DNA of 64,000 nt from Bolinopsis microptera. Lineage: Eukaryota > Ctenophora > Tentaculata > Lobata > Bolinopsidae. The translations under genes and the position numbers were made by a program. The notes under the pieces are model-generated. The model saw only the letters and a list, made by a program, of their open reading frames with translations. It was not told the origin of the DNA and made no database searches. The number at the start of each line of letters is the position of its first letter. Positions within the stretch are counted from its first letter, which is position 1. The stretch is taken from assembly GCF_026151205.1 (NCBI RefSeq), contig NC_087074.1:8225726-8289725 (forward strand), given 5' to 3'. Below, one piece after another: positions 25,384-38,500 of the stretch.

Positions 25384-25931
25384 ACTTCTTGATAATTGTT
25401 TTGCCTCTTTTAGGCGAGAACTTCCGACTGGCTAACTGTTGGTGTGGTTTGCAATAACTATTGTTATTATGTACGTATTTCCAATATAAACTACGAATAG
25501 TTCGCCTCTGGGAGCTGTCTTAGCCAAATTGTTAAATTCATGAACATACACATTTACTTTGTAATGGAATTTACAGCGTTGGCTTAATGAATTCGAAGGT
25601 AATTTAACGATTAACCCACCCTGCCTACTGCCTAGTTGATCTATAATGTAATCACCGTCTATTTCTCCCCGTATCATAATGTGAGCAGCTTTAATCTTGA
25701 GTATGGATACTTACAGACTATACCATAACTACAGACTTACTATAACTACAACAGTGCTGCTGGCGCAACCTAGCAAATAACCAACATAGTAAGTTTACAC
25801 CTGTGTCGAATATAAGAACGTGAATCTGAGACAGCATACCACCTGACCTATTAAATTGGATGATCAAGGTTCAATCCAGCTGGCCATCATTTTCTGAATT
25901 CACTTTTATTCGGTTACAGCTCCAGTGATCT

Positions 25932-25988
25932 ATGTACCTAATGAACAGCGACGACTCGGCCATTGTCATATTCAATCCTACCCTGCAG
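25932..25988 (+). CDS. candidate short first exon (possible alternative 5' exon of the TRPM2-like gene)
   Basis: An ATG at 25932 (or in-frame at 25941) is preceded by an in-frame TGA and leads through MNSDDSAIVIFNPTLQ to a strong donor GTAAGA in phase 0. The spacing is 600 bp upstream of the main start at 26596. The same stretch also has an acceptor-like TTACAG at about 25919, so an internal exon in another frame cannot be excluded. Too short for domain evidence. Confidence 0.35.
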
Positions 25989-26595
25989 GTAAGATGATCC
26001 TTTATCACAGCAACCTGAATTCTGTCTGAACCTTATCTAACTGCGTAATCGTGAGATCAGGGTCCGAAATTATCAGTTATATAATACGTTTTCAAAGTTT
26101 GTGGGATGCATGAGCAGAAAAAATGTGTGGTTTGAGTAGGAATGTGGTACCACTTATTCAGCGGAAAATAGCAAATAATAGAGTGTTATTTTACCGATAT
26201 TTGTATGCCTGCAAGGTCGTAGTAAAAAAAGTTGTATATCTTAATCTCAATCTTAATATTTCGGTTTATGCAACAGCGGTACGGTACAATGAAACCTGCT
26301 AATTAAAGGAGCCGAGGTATAATTAAAATTGTTTGCAAACTACGAAATGAATAGCTCAATAGTAACACTGCACTGTTCGTTGTTTATTACATCGGAGTTC
26401 TAAGATTCTAGTTCCTACTTTTAGTCCCTCTTTGTTTGTTCTGTAACCGTTAGTACTTTTTCTTATTCCTATCTCGAATTTCCTTGTTATTTGAAACTGT
26501 AGTCCTCTAGCGAGATCCCCCGATCTAGTGATCCAGAAGTTTGGTAGTCACTGTAGCAGCTCACAGCTGTTGTTGTTGGTATTGTTGTTGTCAAG

Positions 26596-29500
26596 ATGAA
26601 CGGCTGCGAGGAATTCCCTTACGACAGCGACGAAACCACGTCTTGCCAGGGTAACTCTGACTCGGAGTTGACTGTTGATGAGATAGAGTATAACGACACT
26701 ATAGTTAGAGGTGTTAAATGGAAAGCTGCACTGAAATACATGAAGGGGGACGAAGAGTTGGGTTTATTAAAACAGGTAATTTTCTAGATCAAGTTGGGTC
26801 GGCATATTATATTGACTTATTGTGATATTTTCTTGGGACAATTCGTTTAGAATACGGAATGACGGCCCCAGGCAGATCTCTTCGGGCATAAGTGTGATAC
26901 GAATGAGAAGTTGTTATCTGGACTTCTGTGAGGCCTTGGCAAGAATGTTGCGTACCTCAGTGCATTTCAGCTGGTCAGATACATAGATCAGATTACAACC
27001 ACCTGTACTTTGTATTAACAAATTTACCGTAATATTGTACGTTCAACACTGAAACTGGTTTCGTTTGTTTTATATTCTAGTTTGCTTAATAGTTAATTGA
27101 TTGTGAGGTTTTATTCTTTTATTTGCACGAATGTTCTCATGGTTCAATTCAGACCGCTTAACGTTAACGCTGGTGGGCGGTATTATATACTGATTTCGGT
27201 AAGGATCAGTTTTACAATCAGATTGATTATGCAAGCAAAAGTAGAATCGCTACTGTACTCATTTATCTTGTCTGACTGTATTTGCGATCGTATATGTTTC
27301 GTAAGGTCATCTCGCAAAAATTGTTATCCTCTAGATTTGGGTCTCAGTTCAATCTTCGATATTTCGTGCTTCCAATATTTTGTGCATCGCCACGAGCACG
27401 ATGTATCAGGTGCACTTTAGTTCAAATACCCATGCTGATGGAACCATGATGATGTTGATCAGAATACAAGAATCAATATTCATTATTATGATTATGATAA
27501 ACATCTAAATTCTGTAACATATTATTTTCAGGACGTAAAGGAATATTGGATCACGAAACATTTCAAGGGCGTGACCTGCAATAGATTTATAAAGGATCCA
27601 ACTGATTACAAAGACTCAACCTTGTAAGCAGTTCTTAGACAATGAGCAGATAAATTATGATCACCGATGAAGCTTAAACAGTACAACGAATTGCATGTTA
27701 TTCTAAACGTGGACCTATAATCGCTAATGAAAGCTCCATTTTCAGATGTAAGTGTGGACGTTACGACAAGGATCATGAGAAAACCAGGTTCCCCTGCACC
27801 ACGGAGACAGACTCCACCATAGCGTGGACTACTGAGACGTGCACTGCCTCCTTCACTACTAACGCTTTCGGGCACATAAACTTTACTAAAGTGGAAGCTG
27901 ATGTATTGCCAAAGGTAACTTCATGTCAGAGTAACACGTTTTGAAACCTTGTATTGTATTTCATTACTTTGGCTTGATGTTGACTTTCAAGAGTTTGTCT
28001 CAGATGTTGGAAATTCTTTGTTTAAATACGTCATCAAAATGTTCATTACTACACTATCAATGCCATAACGGCAGTGGGTTGTGATAAACTTTGATATATG
28101 ATAATCGTTCAGTACCTACGGTTCCAACATGACACGGATATAAAACTTATCAGAGAACTTATCAAAGACAAGTGGAACCTTCCAAAGACTTATCTTATCA
28201 TGGTCGTCATCGGAGGTAGAGTTGTTTGATATTGCTTTAATCTTATGAGAAGTTTAATTGGTTTTATTGTTCCTTCATTCAATTTTATTAACGAGGTTTG
28301 ATCGTAATCTTCTTACAGCGTTCGATGTCTAGGTAGAGGGTCCGCAGTAGTCCCATCACCTTAGTACTTTAGTATTGCTGTACAACTACTACATTCAATT
28401 TTATTCTTCAAAACACCATAAATGTTGATTTTCCCCCAAAATATTGGTTTCTTCATTTTAACATTCTGTTATAAAATCTTTATCGTAATAATCGTATCAA
28501 AGGTCTGAATTGCAAGGATAAAGAAAGCAATGTACACAAATCAAATCAGTGTAGGTTTTGTGCTATAACATCACTGCTAAGTGAATGTGATCATATGATA
28601 AATTACTTTGACGAAGAAGATTTGAAAATCATTGCTAAACTAATTCAATGAACCAGAGATACAAGGATACTGGTAGACAAGTGAACCATATTTGTTTTGA
28701 CACGTGACAGTGATTAATGCTTTTATTCGTTGATACTCAAAGCTGGTTGATTTATCAATAATCGCTGTTACGTGCCAGAAAATATGGTTCACCTCTTTAC
28801 CAATATCCAGATCTAGTGTTTTCAGTATGGATGACTTATCTTTTCTGTGTACTGTCACGAGATGATTTATTTGGTTTCCTCCTCTGCTTGAACTTTGCAA
28901 GTCGTCTTTCTTATTCTGCAACTTTGCCAACTTTGAGACAACTTCATAATTCTATCAGCATTTATTCTTTGTTATAAGCATTCTCGAAGCGTCGCTTTTG
29001 AATCACCCCAACTATATTTGATCTTATCTTCCCTCTAGGTCTTGGTGGATTAATCGTTGAGACTGATGCCGTAAACGATGCTCACGGTAAGTTCAATTAT
29101 TCATTCTTTGCAATGAACTCCGTGAACCATTTGCCAGCTAAATTTCTCTCATTAACATACTGATACATATTCTATATATAATTATAAAATGTTCAGGCAA
29201 CGGATTTAGGAGATATAGCCACAAAAAGCGTGAGCTGATTGAGAAGATAAAAGATGGATTAGTAGAGGCAGCTCTCTCTACTCAGGCCTGGATCATCACA
29301 AGCGGTGTTGATAGCGTAAGTTACCAGGGAAGCCAATAGAATTACACTAAAAGCTTGTAATTAAGAGGCCAGTTTTTCGTGGTGGTGGTATAAAGTCAGA
29401 TGTTTTCAACATCGTTTTTCAGAATATTTCATGTGTCTTCACCTAATATCTCAGGGTGTTTCCAAGTTGGTTGGTGAGGCGGTGGGAACACGCAGAACAT

Positions 29501-32500
29501 TTACTCAAACCATCCCAACTTTAGGAGTGGCTGCTTGGGGCACCATCAGGGATAGGAACCAACTTGAGTACGACAGTTGCGAGGTGAATAGGCTATAGAA
29601 CAGACCATAGAACAGACCATAGAACAGACCATAGAACAGACCATAGAACAGACCATAGAACAGACCATAGAACAGACCATAGAACAGACCATAGAACAGA
29701 CCATAGAACAGACCATAGAACAGACCATAGAACAGACCATAGAACAGACCATAGAACAGACCATAGAACAGACCATAGAACAGACTTTTAACAGACCATA
29801 GAACAGACTTTTACCAGACCATAGAACAGACTTTAACAGACCATAGAACAGACCATAGAACAGACCATAGAACAGACTTTTAACAGACCATAGAACAGAC
29901 TTTTACCAGACCATAGAACAGACCATAGAACAGACTTTAACAGACCATAGAACAGACCATAGAACAGACCATAGAACAGACCATAGAACAGACTTTTAAC
30001 ACACCATAGAACAGACTTTTACCAGACCATAGAACAGACCATAGAACAGACTTTAACAGACCATAGAACAGACTTTTAACAGACCATAGAACAGACCATA
30101 GAACAGACCACTGGTGATGTTAACTTATGAAGCTTGACACAACCAGTCTGACCTGTCTGATTATTGCCACTTTAAACTGATTTATTACAGGGTTTGTTCC
30201 CGGCTAACTACACCGTAACCGAAGGTTCCAGAATGTCTGGACAGATCGCTCTAGATCATAACCACACCGCTTTTCTTCTGCCTGACTTTGGTACACACCG
30301 AAGCTATCATGTTAACAAGGTAATTTATCCTATATTTCCAGTAGTTTTCCATAGTTTTCATTCGGATCATTTTAAATATCGTGGCTCGTCAGTATGCAAG
30401 TGTAAGTAGTGGTACAGCTGCCCAAAGTTTGGTTTTGTTCATGATTATTAGATTTTAGTAGATATTTGCAATATGTACATTTCAGATGTGTGATTTTAAG
30501 ATAAACCTTGAAAAAGAGCTCAAGGAAGCAACCAAGTCCAACCTCATTACCATTTTGATAGAGGGTTAGTTAGTAGTTAATACAAATTGAGTAGTAATCG
30601 AGATTAAAATTTACATTGTATTAATAAAAAAAGTTTTAATAACCATGCTTAACTTGCAATATTAATGTATAGTTCTTTGATAGTTTTAAGAATTATTAAT
30701 TTATAATTAATGACCAATGAATGAGAAACCCCTTCCCCTGCAGGAGGACTGTCCTCTCTGATTGAAGCGGGAGAAAGAGTGAAAAATAAGATCCCGATAG
30801 TGGTAATGAACGGGACTGGCAGAGCAGCAGATCTTATTGGGAACGCTAGACAGCTTTTACAACGACATAATGGGGTCGACGATCCAGAGTAAGTTTGAAC
30901 GCTTATCTCAAGTCGAGAAAGTATAATATTGTGAATCCTATTTCCAAAATGGCTCTCAACACCTTAATGTTATTCGAATATTCTTTTTAAAATTACAATC
31001 CCATGGCAAATGTTCTTCCCAGGTTTTTAGAAGAGCTGGAAAGGGAGTTTGATACTCACTTTACGAAATCTAGAGATCGGATTGGCAACTTAACACAAGC
31101 ATTTGATGCGATAAAGATAATATTAAAAAGTAAACATTTGGTAACAATATGGGACCCCTCCGTATCAGATGCTGGTAAGATAGACAAGGCAATACTGTTG
31201 GGTCTGATAAACTCGTTAGCAGAACCAGACTCCACGCAACTCTCCTCTGACCAGACTTCAGACGGTTCTGCTTCACAAGGTGACCGCAATTTTTAAAGCT
31301 TATAATGTTTTCTCTTCATCAGAAACTATCCCGCGATTTTTTTCAACCCAAACCTCCGTGTTCATATCTTACTCTTCACCAAGTGAACAATGAGATAAGA
31401 ATAAAAACTAAGAATTGAGAATAACACTATCTCCTATTTTAGAGGACACGGACACCTGTACTTCACGTCACGTGAGAGAGTTCAACCAGCTCGAACTAGC
31501 CATCAGATGGAACAGACTGGATCTGGCGGAGGAGCATCTCTTCAAGGGTAAAGACTTCAGTATGGAACAGCTCAACGAGCTGCTCTGGATTGCTCTCGAG
31601 CACAAAAATATTAACTTTGCTTCCTCTATTCTGACAAAAGGAGCTAATTTAAAGAGATACCTTACGGAGAAGAGGTTCTGGGATTACCTTAACTCAAAAA
31701 AACACCTTGCCAAGAGCCCACTAAAGAAGCTCATGAAAATGCATGTTTCAGTAAGTAGTCAGAAATAGTACCAGTACACAGTAGATATGTTTAATCTAAT
31801 GTATGTTTAATCTAATGTTTCAAATCCCTGTTTTCGAAGCCAGCTTTTTTTGGCATTTCATTTCGTATTTAAGCTGCAAACTAAATGACATCCATTATTA
31901 ATTTCAGCATAACATAAAGGAATTTAACGATAGCTTTATTTATGAGCATTTCTTCAAAGTCATCTATACGATCAGTCAGGGAGTTTACAAATGTCCTAAG
32001 AAAATGACCCCGTAAGTACAAGATTCCTACCTATTTAGACTCACTTTTTCGATTCCAAGAGGACCATTTTATTTTGTAATACTTGGAGAAAATCGTAAAA
32101 ATTTCAAATATACTGATTACGATACGTTTTAACTTAATGAGCTTATTCCTAACTTAATGATCAGTAATAAAATGTTATAACTCATAGTCCATCTATATAC
32201 TTGATTTCAGTTCAGAGACTTGCAATGCTGTTGTCTCCAAGAAAGGAATGTTGATGAAGGATATACTAAGCTGTGGGTTGGGATACAACCACATCAAGAA
32301 AGTAAACATGTCTAACTACTGCAAACGTACACTTGGGGACCTACCACCGGGCGTTTCTCCGCTACCTGACTTTGAGGTTTTTAACTGTAAAAAATTGAAA
32401 TACTCAATGAAATAAACAATAAAAGACGCAAAAAATGCTATAAAGTTAGTGATGAATAGCGGTTTTGTTTTGAGAAAATGATGGTAGTTGGAACCTTATA

Positions 32501-35500
32501 AAGCTGTAACGTAATTGTGACCAGCTGGTCATATAGAGAAAACACGGCGACTTAAAAGCATGGTGTCTTAAAAGCATGGTGTCTTAAAAGCACGGCGACT
32601 TAAAAGCATGGTGTCTTAAAAGCATGGTGTCTTAAAAGCATGGTGTCTTAAAAGCATGGTGTCTTAACATCTCATATCTTAATCTCTCCTGTACAGGATC
32701 CAGAGAATCTGCTGGTATTGTACTTTGTTCTGATCTACGAACACGATGTTGCTAAGTGTTTATGGAGGTACTCCAGAACTCCGCTCATGCTCAGCTTGGT
32801 AAGTGACATAATCATAAAGTTGGCAAGATCTTCGAATAATACCCTCGCTAGAAAATATTGGCTCAACTCCGACTAGTAAATGGTCTATGACTAGTGTTGA
32901 TAGCTGATAGTCGATATGAAATTCATATATTCGACATCTGTTATCTATTAGGCAGGCTTCCAGACGATTTTAATTTAACTCAGCAGCCAGTCTCGACACA
33001 ATTATTTGGTCATTAATCGGCTAGCGCGATTTTAAAAAATGGGATAATTAGAAATCTAAAAGCCCATGTTTTACAGATATGCGCTCATGTATGTGGTTGG
33101 CTAGCTGACCAAGAGAAACGACGAAAAGAAATCACCGGAGAAGACAAAGTCCAATTGAGAAAATGGAAATGGTAAGGCTACACTGATATATCACTATAGC
33201 TATACTACACTGATATATCACTATACTAATCTATACTCTATTTTGAAGTTGACGAAACCTCCCTGGCAACGACATAAAAACTAGGGAATACTTTGAACTT
33301 TATTTTTATCGTCGATAACTTATCGATAAATAAAAGTTTACATGTACATTGTACATGGTAAAAACTAATAGAAGTTGTTGAAAAGAAGTAAAATTCTACA
33401 TTTTTACATTTTGTAAGTGGGTTGATAGTTTGTTATAAATTGTGCGACTTTGCGTACACTGTTCATGTTGTTTTATCTAACATGCCCGATGATTGTTTTA
33501 TGGTCGCTAATTTCAATCGTTATTAAGTATTAACAACTAACAAGCTCCTACATGGAAAGTAAAACAACAATTAATGAGTCAACGTTTTTTTAAAAGTCAA
33601 TAATCAAATAACAAAACCAAATAATTTTACATAGTCATACATCAAATAAAAAAATCGTTTAGCTGTAAAAAAATCTATAGACAAAAAGATATTTTCAAAT
33701 AGAAATTTAGGGTAAAAAGTTCTTTAAAATTATTTCATAAAATCTTTCGACTTCATAAATTCAATCTTGCATCCTGTGCAATAAACTGAAATGAAAATCT
33801 CGAACGTAGTCAATATTATTCTTTAAATATAATGTAAAACTAAATAAAATGTTCAGATTATTCCAACTTGGCGTCTGCAAAGTTAGTGCTTAAATTCACT
33901 GTGTCAGTTTCTGGAAGGTTTGGAAAGTTTATTCGGTATCAAGGAAGGGAGGATCACCTTGAAGGGGACATCCTGAGTTATAGACAGCTTCCTGGAACTC
34001 TCGTTTAGACCCACATCCAATCTGCTGGAGAAAGTTCCTCGGGACTTTAAATCCAGCAACCTGACAGTGTTGCGCTATAGAGTTAGCGTAGGCACAGAGA
34101 GCTGATCCCTCATATCGCTCCACCTTAGCAGCACATCCATCCACTATGCAGGAGTCCCTGTAGAACTTAGTGCCGATAAGAGTTTCACATTCCGAGAAAG
34201 CTTCTGACTGTAGATATTATCGCAAGTCTCCTCCACCTCAGCTTGGTTGTCGCAGGTAACCTCTCCGACAGGTTCCTCTACTCTACACCAGTTGTATCTG
34301 TAGCCCCAGCTTGTTCCAAACTTGTTGGTATCGTCTCCTGTGAGTCCGAACCGTCCCTGGTACAAGTCATCTCCAGCCTCTCCGTTGTTGTTACCGCACA
34401 GTCCCATGGTGGCTACTCCAGGGCTGGCGATGATTTGAACTCCCCAGAACCCGTCAAACTGAAGTTTTATCCCGTGAACCATGCTGCTCAGCTCTATCGT
34501 TAATCCGGTGTAGCTCACGATCAGGTCGTCTATATCAACTGGCTTGTTCTTCTTGAGACGGAACTTCTCTCCGTTCTGTGCGACTATCCAGCCTCTGGTG
34601 ATTATCAGGGGTGCCTTGCTTCTGTCGTGGTGAATTGTGATCTGCTCCAAACAGGTTACTCCGTTTCCACATGGCATAAATCGACCTGAAATAAGTTGCT
34701 GTTAGTAAAGTGTACATCCTGAGATATATGGGAACTAATTTTACAATTTTGGTATGTCTGTTTGATATTGAGAATAAACATAGGGGTTCCGAAAGAATAA
34801 AATTATGATTTTAGAAGTTATAGGAAATCAGGCTTTGTATTTCAAACTTACCAACAATCATCCACGAGTGTGCAGTGGCATCCATTGCTAAGACGTAGTC
34901 GCACGCTCCCATGAAATCATAGGTCCTTCCATCAAATGTCTGCACATGGGGATCTCCGAAAACTTTGCAGACTTTTTCCGTAGGTTTAACAACGGAGTTA
35001 TCTTCTTCTTTGGGAAGTATGACTACTTCGACATCCTTGGAGATGACCTTGTTGTTGCATTGCATAGCAATTACCTTGTAGACTCCAGCGTCTTTCTCCG
35101 TTACTTCTTGTACAACGTGTTCGCTGTCTTCAGTCACCATCTTCTGTTTTCCGTTCTGCCTCATCTTGACCCATTTAAGAGATGTAGGTTTGGGACTACC
35201 AGTGTGGGAAACAGTTAAAGACAGGCTCTCTCCCTCGAACAGCTCAATCCTGGTGGCAGGTACAGTTAGTTCTAGTTCGTCGATCCTGCATTCTCCTTCG
35301 CTAACAAATGCCAGGGGGATGTTGTTCTCACAACTGTGAGTCTTCATGTGGCAGGTGTTGAAGTAGGTCTGACAGTCAGAAGCGCAGAGTGGTTTGTAGG
35401 TTGAATCTTCACAAGGTTTGCACCTGCATTCAGTGGTAAGAGTCTCGTAGTTGGCAGAACAGAACTTCCTTTTAGGGCACCTCACTCCCTTACACGGGTC

Positions 35501-38500
35501 CTCCTTAACGTCCAAGTAAGCTCTGCTGAAGGTAACTCCGTGTTGGTTGGATACGATGCAGACATACCATCCGGCATCAGTTCGGGCCACATTCTTGAGA
35601 GTCCTCTCGACGCTCACTTTGCTTTCCAGAGACCTAAAACCTGCTCCACCAACGTTGAACATGTTGAAGTCAGATATAGTGTCCTCTTTCACGATCATAA
35701 CGTTAGGAGTGGGGTTACCTTCTCCCTTGCAGAGGAAATTAGCAGTTTCTCCGACTCCTCTCGTCAAGTTGGCTGGTCCTTCCAGTATAACAGGCATGAG
35801 ATCCTCCAGAGCAGATGCTCCAACAAATAAACAGGCAATAACAAGCAACATGTTAAACAGTACGGTTAAAACTTTGTAGTAAATACTATCGAGAGAAGTA
35901 AACTAGATTGATGTTCAGCTCAGTGGAGCTCCCGCTATATATACTAGCTGCAGAATATCCGCCCTAAGATACGGATAATGTCGTGAGAGCTGGCTCCTCC
36001 TAGTTTGACGAGGTCGGGCTTCTATCACGTCGTCAGAATCCAACACTCCTAGAATTTAACACGTCCTTCAGTGTGACGTCTAGGGGAACTGCTTAGCCCA
36101 AATAAGGAAACGCTGTAGTCATAATCTTGTAGTTATTATGATCACGACGTAATGTCAGATATATCATATTATTCATTACATCATCCTAATACACTATGTA
36201 GTATGTATTAGCTTATTAGGATATGATAAGCTAACTTCTATTATTATCACAATTATGTTAATCAGGCAATTGATAGGCAATTACCTTAAATTTAATTAGT
36301 TAGTTAATTAATTACCTCTGTTTTGTTCAGTGAGTGGGAAGGTTTAGCGATAAAGATAGTTGACACAACTAACGAGAACTATGATGCTAACTGGGTACAG
36401 GATCTCATCAAGCACCGGTTCTATTCGTGGGGAGGCCGCTCTTCCATCGAGGTAATGTAACTGTGCGCAACGAGGGGAGCGTTGCTGTACTTTACTATGT
36501 CAATGACACGTGGCAAATACATAGTTATAATACATGGCTTATACAAATTCTGAAGGAAATGTTTCGCGTTCTTATTCGCAAATTGCCTCAAAATGGTCTT
36601 CATAATATAACTATCAAATCTAGAATATTTTATTTATTTATTTTTTCCAACCTCAACTCATCATGCACTATTTCAGATAGCTGCGTTCATGAACTCGCAC
36701 CTGTTTCTGGGGCACCCTGGAGTACACAAGTACGTTACAGATAGCTGGATGGGATCCTTGGATCCTGACACCAGCTACTCAAACATTCTGGTTGGGATTC
36801 TGTGTACCCCTATATTCATTGATATCAGGAGATTCAAGAAAATCATTCAACCTGCTATCTCAGAGGAGGAAATCGTTAGTTTGTGATCCGATTTTAAAAT
36901 GCTTTTGTAGTCTCTACTGTCTTCTTAAGATCGATACTTGATACAAAATCCCCTAACCGTTATTTTAAATTAAGATTTCTAAATTCCTGGCCGTATTGTT
37001 ATTTAACACTTATTTAACACTTATTTCAGAAAGAAAAACAGAAGAACGAGTTCATAAGCCAAAAGAAAAAGCTCACTAAAGGAGACACGGAGTTGGGTCT
37101 CAGAAAGAAGCGGTCATGGTCTCTAATGAGAAGCATTCATTACGCTTGTCTCAAGTTCATCTGGTTTCATCGGGCACCTGTTACCAAGTATTTCGTCAAT
37201 TTGGTAAGAAAATTAATACATTTTTATAATTTATCTAGCAAAGCTACACGCTATTTAGCTAATAATACACCATACAACCTCAACTCCTCTCCTCTGATCC
37301 TCTATAATGCTGTACTTTTATTTTTAGTTAAATTAGCTTGTGTTTGTGATAAGTCAAAGGGTTATGGTTGGGGTTAAATGCGCCTCATTATGATTACTGT
37401 AGAAGCTGAAATCTTATCATTACTCTGGGATTTGATTTTAACTTATTGCTTTGCTGTAAAACTTTCAAACACACATTTCAGCTGATATACCTCTCATTCC
37501 TGATGGTGTTCTTTTGCGCACTCGTTCTCAACGACAGCAATCAAAAATATCTCCTCGGATCCCGCTTTAAAGACTTCAGCATTCTAGAGTTGACAGTCAT
37601 TCTGTACATGGTATCGACGATTCCTCTTGAGATGCGGCAGGTAATACATCTCAATATCATATGATAATTGTTTTAGATATAGGAATGAATATTATACTCA
37701 CTCTCAGTGTCCATTCGTCCTATATCAAGTTTTAATCAATTCTCCATGAAGCTGTAGCATTTTTTCCAGTCTTAATCAAAGAAATACGTCGTAAGAAAAC
37801 ATTTTATATTAACCGTCTACCAGGTTTATCATAGCATGCCCTCGACGATAAAAGCAAAGCTCTTCTCTTACTGGTCCAATACGTATAACAAATACGACGT
37901 TTTCAGTCTCATCACTCTGCTTCTTAGTGTTATGACCAAGTTAGTTTTATTTCGCTATGCAACAAAAATATCGCATAATATAAATATTAAATATGAAGAT
38001 TTTAGAAGAATCCATAGCCAAATTTATCTTGCTATTAGCGCCAATGAATCTAAATCAATGGCGCCAATAATTGTCGTTTCCACATTGTTGCATATCTATT
38101 TGTTCCTCCCTCTCAGTGATTAATAATTTTTCAGGCAAGGGTATTTTACGCTTGGTAAAGGCGACAAATATCAGATGTACGATATGGTGGCATATAAATC
38201 ACTCATGGGCCTGACCTTCTCTCTTACTACTACAAGACTTCTTCAATTCCTTCAAATCAACTCGAAAATGGGACCCAAAGTAAGTAGAAAGTACAACTGT
38301 ACTTTCATGACCCAAATGTTGTCTCAATTGTCATACTTACTCGTCCTTTTCAAATCTCATAATGTCACCAAGACGTTTCTACTTTCTAATCTAAATATTT
38401 ATGTATTTTATTAGTGATACAAGTCTATTCCAGGTATCAACGATAACTCGAATGTTCATCGATTTACTCTTCTTCATTTTTATCATCGCCATCTTCATTG

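Noticed and set aside
29546-29776. Repetitive Met-Val-Cys-Ser frame on the minus strand
   Set aside because: Translation of the 12-bp intronic repeat.
35547-35879. Plus-strand frames opposite the VWD gene
   Set aside because: Shadows of a clearly coding minus-strand exon.
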